Of a stretch of DNA of 64,000 nucleotides, positions 60,840 to 64,000 are shown in pieces (within the stretch, counting starts at the first letter, position 1; every line of letters starts with the position of its first letter). The notes below the pieces were generated by a model. The model was not told where the DNA came from. It was given only the letters and a program-made list of their open reading frames with translations, and did no database searches. Source of the stretch: Rostratula benghalensis (taxonomy: Eukaryota > Chordata > Aves > Charadriiformes > Rostratulidae); the NCBI GenBank assembly GCA_013399305.1, contig VXAI01000275.1:306227-370226 (forward strand), in the 5' to 3' direction. The translations under genes were made by a program, and so were the position numbers.

Positions 60840-62100
60840 AGATGAGGCAATCTTAATGAATTCAACTACTGCCAAGCTGCTTTCAGCCTCCATGTTTCTA
60901 GCAAGCTCTTCCATATTTGTGAGTGTCAGGTCCAGCAGAACACCTCTCCTCATTGGCTCCTCTACCACTTCGGTGAGTCAGTTGTTGTCAGTGCTGTCCA
61001 GAAACCTCCTAGATTGCTTATGTCCTGCTGCATTACCCCTTCAGCAAATATTAGCATAAGGTCCTCCATGAGGACCAGGGCTTGGCAATGTGAGGCTGCT
61101 CCTATCTGCCTATAAAGGGCCTCATCCAACTGTTCTTCCTGGTCAGGTGGTCTATAGGAGATGCCCACTACAATGTCACTCTTACCTGTGCTCTCTTTAT
61201 TCCTTACCTATAAAGTCTCAGTTGGCCCCTCATCCATCCCTAGGCAGAGCTCCAAGCACTCTAGTTGCTTTCACACATAAAGGGCAACTTCAGGTTGTCC
61301 CTCCTAAAGAGTCTGTATCCTGCCGTTGCAACACTCGAGGCTCAGTGATCCGAGTAGGGTCATAGGCCTGGAACTATGCACACATCTCTTAACTCTTCAT
61401 GTTTATTTCCATGACATGTGCATTGGTACACAGGTACTTCAGAGAGTCACCCTGGCATATTCATTTCCCAGAAAAAGCCTGCTTCCCTTTCCCCGGCCCT
61501 TCAATAGTGTCTTGTGGGAACTTCCTTACTTACATGCAAATATTATGGGTGATGCCACTTAGGCCTTGATTTGTTGATTTTGTCTTCCCTTTCATACAGA
61601 TCACATTTGCTTGTCAGTCATGTCCATCACCCCTTCACAGGTCTGCTGTTAACTCTTCCTCCTATATAATTCCTAATTTAAGACCTTCATACCAAATCAG
61701 CCATCCTGCTGGCAAAGATGCTTTTGTTCTGCTTAGTGAGGTGGATCCTACCTCTCCCCAGTAGACATTGATCCTCAGAGTCCCATGGTCTGCAATCAGT
61801 TGTTGACATAGTCCCCTACTACACTTCCCCTCACCAGCGGGACTCAAGAGAACACCACCTAGTCCCCCAGGTGCTCTCTCTTGTCCTCTCTGATGCTGCA
61901 CAGACATCTGATTTCATCCCATCACTCTTCTGCTTGGTGACACAACTCTTCAACAACAGCAACACCTCCTTCAGGACAAAAGCTCATCTCTTCCAACCTC
62001 AGAGAAGCCACAGGAACTTCCTACAGCCTGAGACTTGCAGAGTTATCTTCATCATCCAAACCTCTACCTAGGTAGAGGCCTCTGCCCTAGCAGGAAAAGC
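60840..62100 (-). mobile_element. CR1 LINE fossil spanning ORF1 C-terminus and ORF2 endonuclease
   Basis: Read on the minus strand, right to left. Near 61,662-61,800 the frame gives WGEVGSTSLSRTKAS, equivalent to the final DG-HL segment of the CR1 ORF1 esterase-like domain. After the ORF1/ORF2 junction, the frame at 60,962-61,168 reads GISYRPPDQEEQLDEALYRQ then QALVLMEDLM, which is the apurinic-like endonuclease of ORF2. There the usual GDFN motif is changed to EDLM, so the active site is lost. The downstream reverse transcriptase and 3' tail are absent, so the copy is internally or 3'-truncated near 60,840. Frameshifts and stops make it a pseudogene. Confidence 0.88.
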
Positions 62101-64000
62101 TGCTCCATCACCTGATGGGGAAAGTGCCCTGTGGCACATTACCACCACACCTGAATGTGCTTAAGCTGGTCTGAACTCAAATAAGAACCTTTTATTTGCA
62201 TCCTTCTCAGCAGGCTGCTCTCTTTGTTGGCTGTGCTTGAGATCTGGCTCTCATATAGGTCTCTCCCTTGTACTAGCTGAAAGGGTGCTTGACCTTTCCT
62301 TGTTGGGGGCACCTACAACAAGGCTTCAGGCAGCCTTGGGACAAGGACAGCTGACCAAGCTCATCACAGGCTTCTAGAACTCCTAACAAAGCTGGTTTTA
62401 ATTATGTACCTGCAGAATAGTTTTGATGCAATGAAGTTTGCATTTGCTGCTGGAAAGCTGTTTTGCTAACATACATCATTGATCAAATATATTGTGAAAC
62501 ACTGATAAAATGTGTGACCTGAGAATTTATCTTTTGAGGTTATTTTGTTTGGATTGTTTCATATGGCTGATAATATCAATTTTAAAACTGCCAAGAACAC
62601 AAGGGAACCATTCAGGGAAGAAAAAGACAAATCTCTGGGTTTCCTAAGATGTTAAGCAATGTAAAACTGCCATAAACACAAAGCACCAAGGCCTCTGTTT
62701 TCTGAATATTTCCTTAAATCTTGCAAATATTTACGTGTTTTGCTTTGCATTTACTCCACCTGCAGTGGGCTAACCTGTTTGACCTGTTGCCTTGCATTCA
62801 CCAAAACTTAGAGTGACCTCCAAACAATTATGTCCCATTTGGCAACTGGTAGACTTCATCAGTTAGCTGATGAGAGTTCCCAGTTCAATAATTCACTATA
62901 TAAATGCTCCACGTGGCTCCTGTTGATGCTAAAGAATGGAATTTTCTCCTTTTTCTATGGGATGTTTCTCCAGTGAGAGCTGGTTTGAGGCTGCTTGTTC
63001 AGCTGAGCAGCATCCATCTGAAAGCATGTAGCTCTTCATCGTCTCCCTGCAGTGGCAGTGGTAGTGGTAACTAACCCCACAGTGAAGAGGAGCATTTGGC
63101 AGCAGTACATTGGATGGTTGTGTTAATAATGGAAGAAAGAAGGCAGAGCTTTTTAAAAGATATGCTGAGTGAAGTCTCTAGGGAGCATATTTCTTCACTG
63201 CAATTTGTCACAACCCAAAACTCCACAGGTAGAAAAGGTTCCTGTTTTGTGCAGAACTTTTTATTTCAAAATTAAACATTTTGGTGGCACAGTCTGAATC
63301 CTCAACCTTACCCAGCTCTAAAATGCCTCGCCTGCAAGCATAGAACAGGTTTTCTTTACCATGAACTGCTTCAAAACTTCCTAGGGCTCCTATTGTAGAG
63401 AGTTGCCAGTAAGTAATCAGGAATCAATCATTTTGCCTTCCCCCTTGAGACAGTCCATAAAGTTTGCCTGAGAGCCATGGACTACAGGAACCAAAGGCTT
63501 CCAAGCCTTGGGACTGGGTTGAAGTGAAGCCGACTTCTGCTTATGTTTTTACAGGAGTTTTCTGAAAACAATATGCCATACAGACGCTGTACCTTTGAAG
63601 CTATTATTTTTTTCTGTGAAAGCGTTGTTCCTTGGAAACTACTAAAGCAGCTTTCTTTTTGCTATTTCTTCTACACATAAAGGTCAACCTTCCATCTCTC
63701 AAGAAACTCTAGCTATACTGGCATGGGACTGACTGACAGGAATGCTGCAGGCTCAAGTGTTTATATGGGTAAAAACTAATTTTGCAAAAAACGATAATTC
63801 CTTCTAAGGTTTCTCAGCCTATTGACAGTCAATTGTAATGTCCTTGCTCAATAGGCACTCAATAGGCATTTCATTCAACCTGGCAGAAAAAAACTCTCCT
63901 TATACTCCAAAACTAGTAGAGGTAGATGCTAATTGTACCTTACCCAACCTCCCTGCCCCCATAACCTTATTTTCAAAGGTGATGACCACCCAAATAAAGC
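62101..64000. other. Non-coding stretch to window end
   Basis: The first few hundred bases may still belong to the adjacent CR1 5' region, but I cannot confirm this. The remainder is AT-rich with no open frame of note. An 11-bp perfect tandem duplication lies at 63,847-63,868. No exon or named repeat was recognised. Confidence 0.4.
63847..63868. repeat. 11-bp perfect tandem duplication
   Basis: CTCAATAGGCA occurs twice back to back (63,847-63,857 and 63,858-63,868). It is a simple slippage product. Confidence 0.9.

Noticed and set aside
60962..61168. 68-codon minus-strand frame as a small host protein
   Set aside because: It is the CR1 endonuclease segment (YRPPDQEE, EALYRQIG).
1..64000. 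KCNA1, KCNA5, GALNT8 or NDUFA9 exons expected from KCNA6 synteny
   Set aside because: None of their characteristic motifs was seen in either strand's open frames. They may lie outside the window.

Overview
This is vertebrate nuclear DNA, most likely from a bird. Three things point that way. There is a vertebrate Shaker-type potassium channel gene with an intronless coding region. All the recognisable LINEs are CR1, and two of the four elements in which I see a 3' end carry the short ATTCTGTG-type 3' repeat typical of avian CR1. Interspersed repeats are sparse, and I see no Alu, B1/B2 or L1. Turtle or crocodilian cannot be fully excluded, because those lineages also carry CR1.

The only protein-coding gene I can support is KCNA6 (Kv1.6), a 520-residue single-exon reading frame on the minus strand at 32,609-34,171. 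It sits in a CpG-rich island of about 1.6 kb whose upstream half holds a hexamer repeat, CA repeats and G-runs. In other vertebrates KCNA6 is clustered with KCNA1 and KCNA5. Neither is visible here, so they would lie outside the window if the synteny holds.

The rest is AT-rich non-coding DNA with fossils of mobile elements. The left edge (1-700) holds a frameshifted CR1 ORF1 on the minus strand. Two old, L3-like CR1 remnants lie on the minus strand at about 10,540-11,900 and 24,720-25,340. Right of KCNA6 there are two CR1 3' ends (38,478-38,670 and 47,841-48,089), two CR1 reverse-transcriptase fragments (43,740-44,325 and 52,080-52,935), two minus-strand CR1 3' regions (54,625-55,440 and 59,505-59,735), a probable solo ERV LTR (about 58,590-58,975) and a CR1 that preserves the ORF1/ORF2 junction (60,840-62,100). 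A possible MIR-like SINE tail lies at about 49,750-49,890.

I found no operons, CRISPR arrays, tRNA or rRNA genes and no convincing new gene system. The most useful leads are features of the KCNA6 protein (a rare pore-helix serine, an enlarged glutamine-rich S3-S4 linker and a low-complexity S1-S2 loop), its upstream-ATG-rich leader, and a CRE palindrome with a TATA element about 6.5 kb downstream of the gene. All repeat boundaries are by-eye estimates.
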